Positions 1 to 10,382 of a stretch of DNA of 64,000 nucleotides are shown here, piece by piece; position 1 is the first letter of the stretch; each line of letters begins with the position of its first letter. The notes beneath the pieces are model-generated. The model saw only the letters and a program-made list of their open reading frames with translations. It was not told where the DNA came from and ran no database searches. Origin of the DNA: an uncultured Sphingomonadaceae bacterium (GTDB lineage Bacteria; Pseudomonadota; Alphaproteobacteria; Sphingomonadales; Sphingomonadaceae); assembly GCA_947493325.1 (NCBI GenBank), contig CANLQI010000001.1, forward strand, positions 181,001 to 245,000, in the 5' to 3' direction. Both the position numbers and the translations under genes were made by a program.

Positions 1-2
1 GC

Positions 3-65
3 GACATTATCTCTGCACCCGAAGGCGACGGCCAAAATGCTCAGACCGCCATTCCGGACGGTTAA
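3..65 (+). CDS. C-terminal end of a CDS truncated by the left window edge (…DIISAPEGDGQNAQTAIPDG*)
   Basis: Open frame from the window edge to TAA at 63-65, followed by a terminator-like hairpin at 92-122; identity unknown. Confidence 0.4.
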   Translation, partial: DIISAPEGDGQNAQTAIPDG

Positions 66-91
66 GAACGCTAAAACAGATAGTCTTAAAT

Positions 92-122
92 AAAAAGCGC
101 GCCCAATCCGGCGCGCTTTTTT
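92..122. terminator. Bidirectional rho-independent terminator
   Basis: aaaaagcgcgcc-caatcc-ggcgcgctttttt; perfect stem with A/T tracts between convergent genes. Confidence 0.8.
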
Positions 123-138
123 GTGACTCGCGGTCAGC

Positions 139-606
139 TCAAGAGCATTTTATCAAGGTGAGCTCTTCTGCGCCGATTTTTTTAGTCATCTGTCCCGAAT
201 CATCAATCGATACTGTACTGCTATACATTTCCGGTGTTTCCAGCTTTGTCCAGACTTCCCCGTTGTCGGGATTATCCGACATCTGGCGCGTGATGGTTTC
301 GGTCAGCGTTTCGCCGTCAATGACCCATGTGCCATCCGCTCCAAACGTTGCCATTGTACCATCAGCATTATATTTCCAGATATCATCAGTTTCGCAATTG
401 CTGGCTTCAGGGGCCCACGTACCTGTTAGCATCGCGCTGGTAATGGATGGCGCATCGGGTTCGGTTTTCACGGGTTGTTCCACCGGTGGTGCCTGCGGAG
501 GCGCGGTGACAACAGCATCATCTGTTTTCTGGTTATTCAGATATAGTATTATGCCGCCGATAAGCGCTGCTATAACCAGCAGTAAAATCAGAATTTTTGC
601 TTTCAT
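139..606 (-). CDS. Hypothetical membrane-anchored/secreted protein with N-terminal TM segment
   Basis: 155 aa ORF; hydrophobic N-terminus [23 protein letters not shown], Pro-rich linker, small beta-rich domain. Confidence 0.65.
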   Translation of the reverse strand: MKAKILILLLVIAALIGGIILYLNNQKTDDAVVTAPPQAPPVEQPVKTEPDAPSITSAMLTGTWAPEASNCETDDIWKYNADGTMATFGADGTWVIDGETLTETITRQMSDNPDNGEVWTKLETPEMYSSTVSIDDSGQMTKKIGAEELTLIKCS

Positions 607-2561
607 GCCCGTACGCCTGCTTCGCTCACCCCGCTGCTATTGTGACGCAGTGCCTTAAGCACTGTCTCTACAATAGCTTCGCTGTCGAGACCCGCTTCGG
701 CATATTGTTTGTCGGGATTGTCCTGATCCTGGAAACGGTCGGGCAGGCGCATGGTGCGGATTTTCAGGCCCGCGTCCATCAAGCCGGTGTCGCTGGCCAT
801 GGTCAGAACATGTGCGCCGAGGCCGCCGATCGCAGCTTCCTCGATGGTCACACATACTTCGTGCGTGGTGAGGAGCTTGCGAATCAACTCTTCGTCAAGC
901 GGTTTGGCGAAACGCAGGTCTGCAACAGTGGTGCTGAGCCCCTTTGCGTCGAGTTCATCAGCGGCTTTCAATGCCTCACCTAAACGCGTGCCAAGCGATA
1001 GAATAGCGACCTTGCTGCCCTCGCGTACGATGCGGCCTTTACCGATTTCAAGCTGCTGCGGCGTCTCGGGCAATTCCACGCCTGTGCCGCCGCCGCGCGG
1101 ATAGCGGAATGCAATCGGCCCGCTGTCATGCAGCGCCGCCGTATAGGTCATATGCACCAGTTCTGCCTCATCCGCTGCAGCCATCACCACGAAATTTGGG
1201 AGAGTGGAAAGGTAGGTGACATCGAACGACCCAGCGTGGGTGGAACCATCCGCCCCGACCAGTCCGGCCCGGTCAATGGCGAAGCGCACGGGCAGATTCT
1301 GAATCGCCACATCGTGCACCACCTGGTCATAGGCGCGTTGCAGAAACGTCGAGTAAATGGCCGCGAAAGGCCGCATGCCCTGTGCGGCGAGGCCGGCAGC
1401 AAACGTCACGCCGTGCTGTTCAGCAATCCCGACATCGAACGCGCGGTCGGGATGCGCTTTCGCAAATTTATCAACGCCTGTGCCCGATGGCATCGCGGCT
1501 GTAATCGCGCAGATTTTGGGGTCGGTCTCCGCCAGCTTTGCCAGCGTTTCACCAAATACATTTTGATATGCGGGCGGACCGCCGCCCGGCCCCTTGTCCT
1601 GCTTGCCAGTGACCACATCAAATTTGGCAACGCCGTGATATTTGTCGGCGGATTCCTCGGCAAAGCTGTATCCTTTGCCCTTTTCAGTAACGACATGGAT
1701 CAATATCGGGCCTTCTTCGGCATCGCGCACATTTTCGAGCACGGGAATCAGGTGTTCCAGATTGTGACCGTCTATCGGGCCGACATAATAAAAGCCGAGC
1801 TGTTCGAACAATGTGCCGCCGGTTGCCATACCGCGGGCATATTCTTCCGCTTTTTCCGCAACATTATGGACGCGGCGTGATAGCTTTGATGCGACCTTGC
1901 TCGCCATGGAGCGCAGGCCCATATATTCGGAAGACGACACGGCGCGCGCCAGATAAGCGGACAAGCCGCCCACCGGCGGCGCGATCGACATGTCATTGTC
2001 GTTGAGTATGACGATGAGGCGATTGCCTGCCTGCTCGGCATTGTTCATCGCTTCATAGGCCATGCCCGCGCTCATCGCGCCGTCGCCGATCACGGCGATC
2101 GCCTTGCCGGGCTTATCATTCAGCTTGTTGGCAACCGCAAAGCCAAGGGCTGCGGAGATGGAGGTCGAGCTGTGCGCCGCGCCGAAAGGGTCATATTCGC
2201 TCTCGCTGCGTTTGGTGAAGCCGGACAGCCCGCCGCCCTTGCGGAGTGTGCGAATACGGTCGCGGCGTCCGGTCAGAATTTTATGCGGATAGCATTGGTG
2301 GCCGACGTCAAACACCAACCGGTCTTCGGGGGTGTTGAACACATAATGGATCGCTGCCGTCAGCTCGACTACGCCCAAGCCAGACCCCAGATGCCCGCCG
2401 GTCGTCCCAACCGCGCTGATGACCTCGGCGCGCAGTTCGTCGGAGAGCTGGCGCAATTGTTCGGGCTTCAGCTTGCGCAGGTCTGCGGGAACGTCGACTG
2501 TGTCGAGCAGGGGTGTTTCGGGATCGGCCACGGGGGGGTTTGTCATATATGTCTTCCTCAA
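603..2561 (-). CDS. dxs: 1-deoxy-D-xylulose-5-phosphate synthase
   Basis: 652 aa; DXS-type transketolase motifs ([52 protein letters not shown]); start may be the Met at 2546. Confidence 0.95.
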   Translation of the reverse strand: MRKTYMTNPPVADPETPLLDTVDVPADLRKLKPEQLRQLSDELRAEVISAVGTTGGHLGSGLGVVELTAAIHYVFNTPEDRLVFDVGHQCYPHKILTGRRDRIRTLRKGGGLSGFTKRSESEYDPFGAAHSSTSISAALGFAVANKLNDKPGKAIAVIGDGAMSAGMAYEAMNNAEQAGNRLIVILNDNDMSIAPPVGGLSAYLARAVSSSEYMGLRSMASKVASKLSRRVHNVAEKAEEYARGMATGGTLFEQLGFYYVGPIDGHNLEHLIPVLENVRDAEEGPILIHVVTEKGKGYSFAEESADKYHGVAKFDVVTGKQDKGPGGGPPAYQNVFGETLAKLAETDPKICAITAAMPSGTGVDKFAKAHPDRAFDVGIAEQHGVTFAAGLAAQGMRPFAAIYSTFLQRAYDQVVHDVAIQNLPVRFAIDRAGLVGADGSTHAGSFDVTYLSTLPNFVVMAAADEAELVHMTYTAALHDSGPIAFRYPRGGGTGVELPETPQQLEIGKGRIVREGSKVAILSLGTRLGEALKAADELDAKGLSTTVADLRFAKPLDEELIRKLLTTHEVCVTIEEAAIGGLGAHVLTMASDTGLMDAGLKIRTMRLPDRFQDQDNPDKQYAEAGLDSEAIVETVLKALRHNSSGVSEAGVRA

Positions 2562-2770
2562 CTTTACGACACTTTACGCGCAAAAACGCGCGGTGTCGAT
2601 GATATTGGAAGAATTATGAACAGCGATGGAACGAGATATATGCGCGGTGAAGTGAGATTTGTTCCGGCAACTGTCTACTCACACTCCCATCTCCGCTCAG
2701 GCTGAGTCTGTCGAAGCCTCGTGCCACCACCCTACGACAGGTCCGTATATGTTCTGGGTTGGTGATTGCC

Positions 2771-3229
2771 TCAATCACAGTCCCCGCATTTGCCGCGGAC
2801 CTCGATAACCGGGCGGACATCGCCAAAGCCGGCTTTCTGTGCGGCATTACGGACACTGCCCGATAGCGCATCGTCATCCAGATGTGTCGCACTGCCGCAT
2901 TCATCGCAGAGCAGGAATATGCAGTCATGCAGGCAACCGGGGTGCGAATTGGCGATATAGGCATTGGCGCTTTCGACGCGCCGTGCGAGGTTGGTTTTCA
3001 CGAACAGGTCGAGAATCCGGTACACACTATTGGGCGCGACCCGTTTGCCGCGCAATTCGCTGACCCGCTCGGCTATATCATAGGCAGACGCGGGTTTCCT
3101 TACCTCGGCCAGGGCACCGAAAATGGCCGAACGCATATCGGTCCACTGCTCGCCCGCCTGTTCCAGAGTGGATTTCGCGGCGTTCGTCAGGTCGTTGCCC
3201 GCATGTTCATGATGATGATGTGCTGCCAT
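2771..3229 (-). CDS. Fur-family regulator (Zur-like)
   Basis: 152 aa; His-rich N-terminus, winged helix (VAPNSVYRILDLFVKTNLARRVES), CDEC…CGDC metal ligands. Confidence 0.8.
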   Translation of the reverse strand: MAAHHHHEHAGNDLTNAAKSTLEQAGEQWTDMRSAIFGALAEVRKPASAYDIAERVSELRGKRVAPNSVYRILDLFVKTNLARRVESANAYIANSHPGCLHDCIFLLCDECGSATHLDDDALSGSVRNAAQKAGFGDVRPVIEVRGKCGDCD

Positions 3230-3266
3230 AGGTTCTATTTAGTGTATGGCGCGGATAAGCGCAAGA

Positions 3267-3965
3267 TCAACCGCGAACCGCCCTGGCTGTATAAAGGCCG
3301 GGGAACACCCGCTTCAGGTTTTGTACCTTGGGCTTGTCCCAGCGCAGGATATAGCCGTGGCGGGGGTTTTTGAACATAAAGTCCTGATGATATTCCTCCG
3401 CCTTGTAGAATTTTTTATAGCCTTCGACCTTTGTCACTATGGGCTGCGACCATATTTTCGCTTCGCCAAGCTGGCTGATGTAGGCGCGCGCCACGCGCAG
3501 CTGCTCTTTGTTCATTGGCACGATGGCATTGCGGTACTGGCTGCCCCGGTCAGGTCCCTGGCGGTTAAGCTGGGTCGGATCGGCGGTGACGGAGAAAAAT
3601 ACCTGCAACAGCTGGTCATAGCGCACGACTTTGGGATCATAGACGACGCGTACCGCCTCAGCATGGCCAGTGTCGCCGCCATTGGTCCTTTTGTAAGTGG
3701 CGGTGGACGCGCTGCCGCCGTGATAGCCCGACACCGCACTTTTCACGCCTTTTACATGGCTGAAAACGCCTTCCACGCCCCAGAAACAGCCGCCCGCGAA
3801 TATGGCGACCTGTAATTTGGCGGGTTCATTTGTCTTTGTTTTGGATGCGGGAAGGATTTTTGCTTTTTCCGCCATGACAGCAGAGGCCGGGGATAAGACG
3901 GTGGCGGAAGCAGCTATGCCCGCGATACCCAGGCCAAGTGCGGCGAGAAGAGCCTTGCCGCGCAT
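3267..3965 (-). CDS. msrA: Peptide-methionine (S)-S-oxide reductase, exported form
   Basis: 232 aa; signal-like N-terminus, AIFAGGCFWGVEGVF active site. Confidence 0.92.
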   Translation of the reverse strand: MRGKALLAALGLGIAGIAASATVLSPASAVMAEKAKILPASKTKTNEPAKLQVAIFAGGCFWGVEGVFSHVKGVKSAVSGYHGGSASTATYKRTNGGDTGHAEAVRVVYDPKVVRYDQLLQVFFSVTADPTQLNRQGPDRGSQYRNAIVPMNKEQLRVARAYISQLGEAKIWSQPIVTKVEGYKKFYKAEEYHQDFMFKNPRHGYILRWDKPKVQNLKRVFPGLYTARAVRG

Positions 3966-4120
3966 TAAATCAGCGACTGCATACTGGTGGTTACCTGCGC
4001 CACCTGCTGCACGATTTCGGCGCGCGCTTCTTGCGGTTGCAGAGTGAACAGAAGAACCGCACCAATGGCAAAACCGCCGGTGAAAAGGGCAAATACTTCG
4101 GATTTCAAAAAGCTCATCAT
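3965..4120 (-). CDS. Small membrane protein of about 51 aa
   Basis: Internal Met of the listed 107 aa ORF gives MMSFLKSEVFALFTGGFAIGAVLLFTLQ…; immediately upstream of msrA. Confidence 0.5.
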   Translation of the reverse strand: MMSFLKSEVFALFTGGFAIGAVLLFTLQPQEARAEIVQQVAQVTTSMQSLI

Positions 4121-4286
4121 CGTCCTGTCTTTCGTAAACCTTATCATTCTATTCGCACCAATGCATGAAACGGTTACATAGGTCCGACAGTTTTTCTTTG
4201 CGCCCCTAAAGACGCGTATATGGCAGGATATGGCTGACCCGATTGTGAATAAGCGCACAGGGAGACGTTCAGCTTGTTTATCCTGC

Positions 4287-4464
4287 ATTCCCCCTTGATG
4301 GGGGAAGGATACGCAGCCTTATCGACGTTAGGAGATTAGGCGCAGTTGGATGGGGGTGAGGGTTCCTCTGGTCTATGTGCCAGACTAAGAGCGCACCCCC
4401 ATCCAGCTACGACTAGGCGGCAAGCCGCCAAGTCTCCACATCCTTCCCCCATCAAGGGGGAAGG
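4287..4464. repeat. R1 repeat, copy 1: ~178 bp nested palindromic element
   Basis: Begins cattcccccttgatgggggaaggat and ends atccttcccccatcaagggggaagg, with an internal ggatgggggtg/cacccccatcc inverted repeat; related copies at 31633 and 43343. Confidence 0.85.
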
Positions 4465-4469
4465 GAAAA

Positions 4470-5675
4470 TCACCGCAACTGTGCGACCGCCTGCTCCAAC
4501 CGCAGCATCGCTTCTTTCAGTTTGTCCATCGACACGGCGTAGCTCACACGGAATGCGGGGCCGTGGCCGAATGCACTGCCGGGAACGACTGCGACATGTG
4601 CGGTTTCGAGGAAATATCGCGCGAGATCCGTATCGCTCTCAATACATGTGCCATCCGGCGCGGTGCGGCCCATCAACCCTTCCGCCTCGGCAAAGGCATA
4701 GAAAGCCCCTTCCGGCAGGCGGCAGCTTACACCGTCCAGTGCGTCCAGCGCAGGCACGATGTAGTTGCGGCGCGCGCGAAACTGGGCGATGCGTTCGCCG
4801 AGAAAATCTTGCGCTCCTTCCAGCGCGGCGACGGCTGCGGCCTGGCTGACCGAACTGGGGTTGGAGGTCGATTGCGATTGCAACCTGGCCATCGCGCCGA
4901 TCAGCCATTCAGGCCCTGTCGCATAGCCGATGCGAAAACCGGTCATTGCATAGGCTTTCGACACGCCGTTCATGGTGAGAATGCGGTCTGCAAGATCCGG
5001 CCGCACTGCGGCCATCGTCGCAAAAGGCGCGTCGTCATAGCGGATATGTTCGTAAATATCGTCGCTCAGCACCATTATGTGGGGATGCCGTGACAGTATG
5101 TTGCCAAGCGCCTCTAGCTCGTCGGCGCTGTAAACACTGCCTGTCGGATTACCGGGAGAGTTTAATATCAGCCAGCGGGTCTGCGGCGTGATTGCGGCGC
5201 TGAGCGTGTCGGCGGCCAGTTTATAGGAAGCCGCCGCAATGGTCGGTACAATCACGGGCATGGCACCGGCAAGCCGCACAATTTCGGGATAGCTGACCCA
5301 ATAAGGCGCGGGAATAATCACCTCGTCACCGGGGTCAAGCGTCGCCATTAGCGCATTAAAAATACTATGCTTGCCGCCGCAGTTTACGGAGATTTGGGAA
5401 GAGCTGACATGCAAGTCATTGTCGCGCGCGAACTTTGCGGTGATGGCAGCTTTCAGCTCGGGCGTACCGTCGATGGCGGTATAGCCTGTCTGCCCGTCCC
5501 GCATGGCCCGCGACGCGGCCTCGATTATGTGATCCGGCACGCCCTGATCGGGCTCACCCACGGACAATCCGATAATATCGATCCCATCCGCCCGCATCCG
5601 CCGCGCCGTGTCGGTAATGACGCTGGTGGCGGACGGACCGATACGCGATATGGCAGCGGATAGCTTCTTCTTCAT
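4470..5675 (-). CDS. Class I/II pyridoxal-phosphate aminotransferase (aspartate aminotransferase type)
   Basis: 401 aa; LILNSPGNPTGSVYS, SDDIYEHIRYD, NGVSKAYAMTGFRIGY PLP-lysine motif. Confidence 0.92.
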   Translation of the reverse strand: MKKKLSAAISRIGPSATSVITDTARRMRADGIDIIGLSVGEPDQGVPDHIIEAASRAMRDGQTGYTAIDGTPELKAAITAKFARDNDLHVSSSQISVNCGGKHSIFNALMATLDPGDEVIIPAPYWVSYPEIVRLAGAMPVIVPTIAAASYKLAADTLSAAITPQTRWLILNSPGNPTGSVYSADELEALGNILSRHPHIMVLSDDIYEHIRYDDAPFATMAAVRPDLADRILTMNGVSKAYAMTGFRIGYATGPEWLIGAMARLQSQSTSNPSSVSQAAAVAALEGAQDFLGERIAQFRARRNYIVPALDALDGVSCRLPEGAFYAFAEAEGLMGRTAPDGTCIESDTDLARYFLETAHVAVVPGSAFGHGPAFRVSYAVSMDKLKEAMLRLEQAVAQLR

Positions 5676-7453
5676 AAGATCAGCTTCGCGGCCATCAATC
5701 CGCGCACGCTGTTGCCGATATAAAAACCGCCCGCCAGGTCATCGCGCGTCAGCACGGCTTCACGCGCGCTGCCACTTTCCAGCATTTCGCCGCGCAATAC
5801 GCCGGGAAGCAGGCCGAGTTCCAGCGGCGGGGTGTGATAGCCCGCATCATTATCACCGACAAAGATATGCGTGAAGCTGCCCTCTGTCAGTCTGCCTTCA
5901 GGATCAGTGAAAATCACTTCATCGGCGCCAGATTCTGCTTTGGCGGAAAGGCGGGCGTCGTCATAAAAGGCGCGGGCCGTTGTTTTGTGACGCAGGCGAA
6001 AATCGCCGGCAGGGACGGGCAGCGGCATGATTGCAACTTTGGCGGGACCTGTCATGGCAGCGGGCAGGGGCTGTATTTCAACCGCCAGCGTACCTGCTTT
6101 GCTCAGCAACAACCGCAGTTTTGCGGGATTCAGGATATGGGAACAGGCGGCCGTTATCCGCGTCCGTGCTGTATCCTGATCAAATGGAAATCCCAATTCC
6201 GCCGCGCTTGCCTGCATCCGGGCGAGATGCGCATTAAGACGTGCAATGCCTTTGGCGGGGACAAAACCCATCGTCTCGATCAGGTCGAACTGCCGCATAT
6301 TGTCTGTCACAAAAGCCCCTTTAAGAGCGCACTCACGCCATTCGCCCATGACGTTGCTATCTGCCACAATTGCGCCGCCCAGACCCATTGTGGCGGTTTT
6401 TTCGGCAGTGTCCAGATGCAGTGTGCGGATCGCCACATTAAATGCGGCATCGCCGTCTGCATCGATCCGCCCCATTGACCCGCAATAGGGACCGCGCGGC
6501 CTTGGTTCGAGCGCCTGCAATATCTCCATCGCCCGGATTTTGGGAGTGCCTGTAATCGACCCGCATGGATAAATGGCGCGCAGGATGTCGGCGATGGTTC
6601 TGTTTTCCGCCAATTGCGCTTTTACGGTCGATGTCATCTGGTGGACAGTGGGATAGCTTTCGATGGCGAACAGGTGCGGCACATGCACGCTGCCCGGTTT
6701 CGCCACGCGGGAGATGTCATTGCGGAGCAGATCGACAATCATCAGGTTTTCCGCGCGGTCCTTTTCGCTGGTTTGCAGCTTGCTGGCCGCCTGCGCATCG
6801 GCTTTCGGGTCGCTCTGGCGTGCCACGGTCCCTTTCATCGGCCGTGCGGTGATTTCGCCTTTGTAGCATGTGAAGAAAAGTTCGGGCGAAAAGCTCAGTA
6901 GCCAGTCCTGCCCATCATAGATCACCCCGCCATAGCCTGCGCGGGCATGCGCACGGATATCGGCATAGATCGCCAATGGCTCGCCCGCATATTGGCCCGT
7001 GAGTTTATAAGTCAAATTGGCCTGATAGATATCGCCCGCACGGATCGCCTGCTGAATCGCGTTATAGGCGCTGTGATAGGCGGGAAAGTCGATATCGGGT
7101 GCGGCGTTATAGAGCGCGCTGTCTCGGCTGCGCTGTGCCTCCAGCCAGTGCGGCACATCATCGGGGGCAAGGGAGTGATAGTCTTCAAATAGGCCAAACC
7201 AGCACAATGGTTTGCCATTATCCGGCAACAGCGGCGCCAGTTTTGGCTCCAGGGCATAGCCCGCTTCATAGCTGAAATATCCGGCGGCATGCAGGCCTTG
7301 TGCCTGGGCTGCGTCCAGTTCTTCCATGGCGGCGTGTAATCCCGCCGTATCATGGGCGGTAATAATGCGGACTGGTTTTTCGTACAGCCGTGCATCCGAT
7401 GCACCATGCATACGCGCATCGTCGAGTAACACGAAGGGAGCATTTTGCATCAA
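5672..7453 (-). CDS. pabB: Bifunctional aminodeoxychorismate synthase component I / 4-amino-4-deoxychorismate lyase (PabB-PabC fusion)
   Basis: 593 aa; chorismate-binding domain (ARPMKGTVAR, YPCGSITGTPKIRAMEI) followed by an aminotransferase class IV domain (LTEGSFTHIFV, LPGVLRGEML). Confidence 0.9.
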   Translation of the reverse strand: MMQNAPFVLLDDARMHGASDARLYEKPVRIITAHDTAGLHAAMEELDAAQAQGLHAAGYFSYEAGYALEPKLAPLLPDNGKPLCWFGLFEDYHSLAPDDVPHWLEAQRSRDSALYNAAPDIDFPAYHSAYNAIQQAIRAGDIYQANLTYKLTGQYAGEPLAIYADIRAHARAGYGGVIYDGQDWLLSFSPELFFTCYKGEITARPMKGTVARQSDPKADAQAASKLQTSEKDRAENLMIVDLLRNDISRVAKPGSVHVPHLFAIESYPTVHQMTSTVKAQLAENRTIADILRAIYPCGSITGTPKIRAMEILQALEPRPRGPYCGSMGRIDADGDAAFNVAIRTLHLDTAEKTATMGLGGAIVADSNVMGEWRECALKGAFVTDNMRQFDLIETMGFVPAKGIARLNAHLARMQASAAELGFPFDQDTARTRITAACSHILNPAKLRLLLSKAGTLAVEIQPLPAAMTGPAKVAIMPLPVPAGDFRLRHKTTARAFYDDARLSAKAESGADEVIFTDPEGRLTEGSFTHIFVGDNDAGYHTPPLELGLLPGVLRGEMLESGSAREAVLTRDDLAGGFYIGNSVRGLMAAKLIL

Positions 7454-7531
7454 TTGTGCTCCTGCGAAAGCAGGAGCCTAGGGCGGCGTACTTTTTTGCC
7501 GCACAGGATTCCTGCTTTCGCAGGAATACAT
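7450..7531. repeat. Intergenic palindromic repeat (gctcctgcgaaagcaggagc … attcctgctttcgcaggaata)
   Basis: Two complementary hairpins with a 'gggcggcgta' core; a related element lies at about 55845-55925. Confidence 0.6.
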
Positions 7532-7584
7532 ATTATTACCGATAAAACTGGGGCGAAGCAGAACATGCCCCTGCTTATAAAGCG

Positions 7585-8547
7585 TTACACTGGCTCCGCA
7601 AGCGACGCTGCACCACCGCGCAGCGCATATTCCTGTGTGCCCTTGTGATAGACCTTGTCGTCTGGCAGAACCGCGCTGTTGGCATAGGTAAAGCCGGGAT
7701 CGAGAGCTTCGTACAGATCGTTGAAATCGCGGTCGACGGTCATCGCGAACAGTTCTTCAAAACTGTCGATCACGAAATAGGTCGGCTGCAGGTCGGAAAT
7801 CACATAATCGGTGCGCACCACGCGGTCGACATCCAGGTGGATGCGGTTGGGTGATTTTGCCTCGACAGCGAATACGGCTTCAGTGGGGCCGGACAATATG
7901 CCCGCGCCATAGGATTTGATGCCGTCCGCTTCGTTGATCAGGCCGAATTCGACCGTGTACCAGTACAGCGCGCTGAGTGCTTTCAGCCGGTTGTATTTGA
8001 GCGCTTTCCATCCGGCACGGCCATAAGCTTCCATATAATCGGCAAATACAGGATCGGTGAGCAGTGGCACATGGCCGAACACGTCATGAAAGACATCGGG
8101 CTCCTGAATATAGTCGAATGTTTCACGGGTGCGGATAAAATTGCCCGCCGGGAAACGGCGATTGGCGAGGTGCCAGAAAAACACATGGTCGGGGATCAGC
8201 ATAGGTACAGGCACAACTTCCCAGCCGGTAATGGCTGACAGTTCCTCACTCATTTCCCCAAAATCAGGAACGCCGCCTTTGCCCAGATCGAGCCGTTTCA
8301 ATCCTTCGATAAAGGTGGTGGCGGCCCGGCCCGGCAATATGTCCATCTGCCGCTGGAACAGATCGTCCCAGATATGGTGGTCCTCGGCCGTATAGACGCG
8401 CTGCTGCGGCTCCAGCCAATCAGGCCCGACATGGTCCGGCTTGGCGAGCGGTGCGGTAAATGTATCTGCCGGAAGCTCCGGAATGGTTTCGAATCCGGAG
8501 GCGGCTTTTTGTATCAATGTCTGTTCCATGGGATGTGTGTATAGCAA
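7585..8547 (-). CDS. phhA: Phenylalanine 4-monooxygenase
   Basis: 320 aa; aromatic amino acid hydroxylase motifs (PDVFHDVFGHVPLLTDPVFADYM, YWYTVEFGL). Confidence 0.95.
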   Translation of the reverse strand: MLYTHPMEQTLIQKAASGFETIPELPADTFTAPLAKPDHVGPDWLEPQQRVYTAEDHHIWDDLFQRQMDILPGRAATTFIEGLKRLDLGKGGVPDFGEMSEELSAITGWEVVPVPMLIPDHVFFWHLANRRFPAGNFIRTRETFDYIQEPDVFHDVFGHVPLLTDPVFADYMEAYGRAGWKALKYNRLKALSALYWYTVEFGLINEADGIKSYGAGILSGPTEAVFAVEAKSPNRIHLDVDRVVRTDYVISDLQPTYFVIDSFEELFAMTVDRDFNDLYEALDPGFTYANSAVLPDDKVYHKGTQEYALRGGAASLAEPV

Positions 8548-8629
8548 ATGGCGGCAGGTAAGTCTTTTCTATTTCTTGCCACATAGCCTCCACATAAGGT
8601 AAGATATTCCTCAATATAATAAATAAAGG

Positions 8630-9103
8630 ATGATTTTACCTAATATGAATATTTTAGAGGAAGATACCAAAATCCTGCGCGTGTTACAGGAAGAGGGGCG
8701 CATATCCAATGCGGAGCTTGCGGCAAGGGTGGGTATGTCGGCCAGCCCGTGCTGGCGCCGGGTTCGCAAATTGGAGCGGGAAGGCGTGATCCGCAGCTAT
8801 GCCGCACGGCTCGACCGCCGCGCACTTGGCCTGGACGTCTACGCTTATATCAGTGTGCAGATAGAGGACCATAGCGAGGATATTACGGCGAGTTTCGAGG
8901 ATGCCGCCAAAGCGCTGCCCGAAATCATTGCCTGTCATCAGGTGACGGGCGGTGCAGACTATATGCTCGTGGTTGCGAGCCGTGATCTCGACAGCTTCGC
9001 CGATCTAGCCAACAATAAACTCCGCCGCCTGCCCGGTATCAAGTCAATCAATTCCAGCTTCGTCCTGAAAGATGCCAAGCCGCAGGCAGGATTGCCGGTT
9101 TAG
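8630..9103 (+). CDS. Lrp/AsnC family transcriptional regulator
   Basis: 157 aa; HTH ISNAELAARVGMSASPCWRRVRKLEREGVI plus RAM domain; divergent from phhA. Confidence 0.92.
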   Translation: MILPNMNILEEDTKILRVLQEEGRISNAELAARVGMSASPCWRRVRKLEREGVIRSYAARLDRRALGLDVYAYISVQIEDHSEDITASFEDAAKALPEIIACHQVTGGADYMLVVASRDLDSFADLANNKLRRLPGIKSINSSFVLKDAKPQAGLPV

Positions 9104-9243
9104 GGAGCAGGGTTGTTTGCAAAATCATCGGCCAGCAGGTCCCGAATTGCCGCTTCCATATGCGCGATAAACAGCTTGAGCCGGCGTGTCTGCCGCCGTG
9201 AGGGCAGGTATTGGCGGTAACGGTGCGCGATTGCGCCATTCAT
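9100..9243 (-). CDS. Putative 47 aa basic small protein (MNGAIAHRYRQYLPSRRQTRRLKLFIAHMEAAIRDLLADDFANNPAP)
   Basis: ATG-to-TAA ORF below the provided track's apparent length cut-off; convergent with the Lrp gene. Confidence 0.35.
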   Translation of the reverse strand: MNGAIAHRYRQYLPSRRQTRRLKLFIAHMEAAIRDLLADDFANNPAP

Positions 9244-9323
9244 ATGAAACTATTCGCATAATAATATAGGGGTGCCAGTCCGGGCGATGGAGTGCCCGGA
9301 CCGGCATAAAGTCGAAGCGATGC

Positions 9324-10352
9324 TCAATAACCGCTTTCTTCGGCTTTTCCTGCGGCAGTCTGCGCAGGTGTCGGCGCGTTTGTAGCTTGGACGATCAGTT
9401 TTTTGGCTTCCGCAATCGCCGCGGCTTCGGTCATTTCATTCTTGCGGATCTGGTCGGCCATGGTCAGCAACTTACCGCTGATGATAGTGCCGGTCTGGGC
9501 TTCCTCTTCAACAGGAATGCCATTTTTCCGTGCGGCCACCATATCCCATGTGGCTCGCACAGCCTGCCAATAGGTGGCGGTATCTTGCCAGTAATCGTCC
9601 GCCGACTGCACGTTGTAATCGTCAAATTTTGTGTAGGTGTTGAGCACATATTCGCTGACAATCGGTTTCAGCTCGCCGTCCACCATGCCCATTTTGATAT
9701 TGTCCTGAAAATGAATCCAGCCATCGGGTGTGGGGGAGTGGCGGTTGATGGCATAATAGCGGTCATATACCGGATTGCGCACCGCATCACGCCGGGCGAG
9801 CGGACGCCAGGTCCAGTCGGAGCTCCAGCGGCGCGTACCGGCTTCGGTTTCCCATGTGCCAAGTCCTGCATAGCGCGGGCTGTCATCAACCTGATACACG
9901 GTCTGCGACCATTTTCCCTTGGCATTTTCGCGGCTGACCGGCTGCAATTCCCAGCGGTGGCGGTCCGAATAGACGAGCATGTTTTCAGGCTCATATTCCC
10001 AGTCCTGCCGCCAGTGTTTGATAATCATATTCTTGCCACCATGCTCCACGACGAGCAGGTGCTGCAGCATGATTTTATTGCCGCTATCCTCAATCACCCG
10101 GACGACTTCATTGCCGCCGGAAATCTTGCGTTCGCGCGGTTCATAGTCTGCGGTCCAGGGTGTCGATTCCTGCATATCGAAACGGACTTTATAATTGCCT
10201 GCCATCGCCAATATATCGGCGCGGTCGCGTTCGAATGCGCTTTGCTCTTCGCTGACAGCGGAACTAGCGATGCTCTGCTGCGCGATTGCCGGTGATAGCG
10301 TCATGGCGCTGGTCAGCAATACGGCGCCGAGTTTTACAGTGAATTTTGACAT
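9324..10352 (-). CDS. Exported protein of unknown function (possibly DUF6607-like), downstream of the TonB receptor
   Basis: 342 aa; signal peptide MSKFTVKLGAVLLTSAMTLSPAIAQ; W/R-rich domain (WRQDWEYEPENMLVYSDRHRWEL); likely operon with the TonB receptor. Confidence 0.6.
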   Translation of the reverse strand: MSKFTVKLGAVLLTSAMTLSPAIAQQSIASSAVSEEQSAFERDRADILAMAGNYKVRFDMQESTPWTADYEPRERKISGGNEVVRVIEDSGNKIMLQHLLVVEHGGKNMIIKHWRQDWEYEPENMLVYSDRHRWELQPVSRENAKGKWSQTVYQVDDSPRYAGLGTWETEAGTRRWSSDWTWRPLARRDAVRNPVYDRYYAINRHSPTPDGWIHFQDNIKMGMVDGELKPIVSEYVLNTYTKFDDYNVQSADDYWQDTATYWQAVRATWDMVAARKNGIPVEEEAQTGTIISGKLLTMADQIRKNEMTEAAAIAEAKKLIVQATNAPTPAQTAAGKAEESGY

Positions 10353-10382
10353 GATATTTCTCCATCTGTCAGGGTGAATAGT

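Noticed and set aside
9387-10295. 302 aa ORF opposite the DUF6607-like gene
   Set aside because: The minus-strand frame has a signal peptide and coherent protein; the plus frame has no signature
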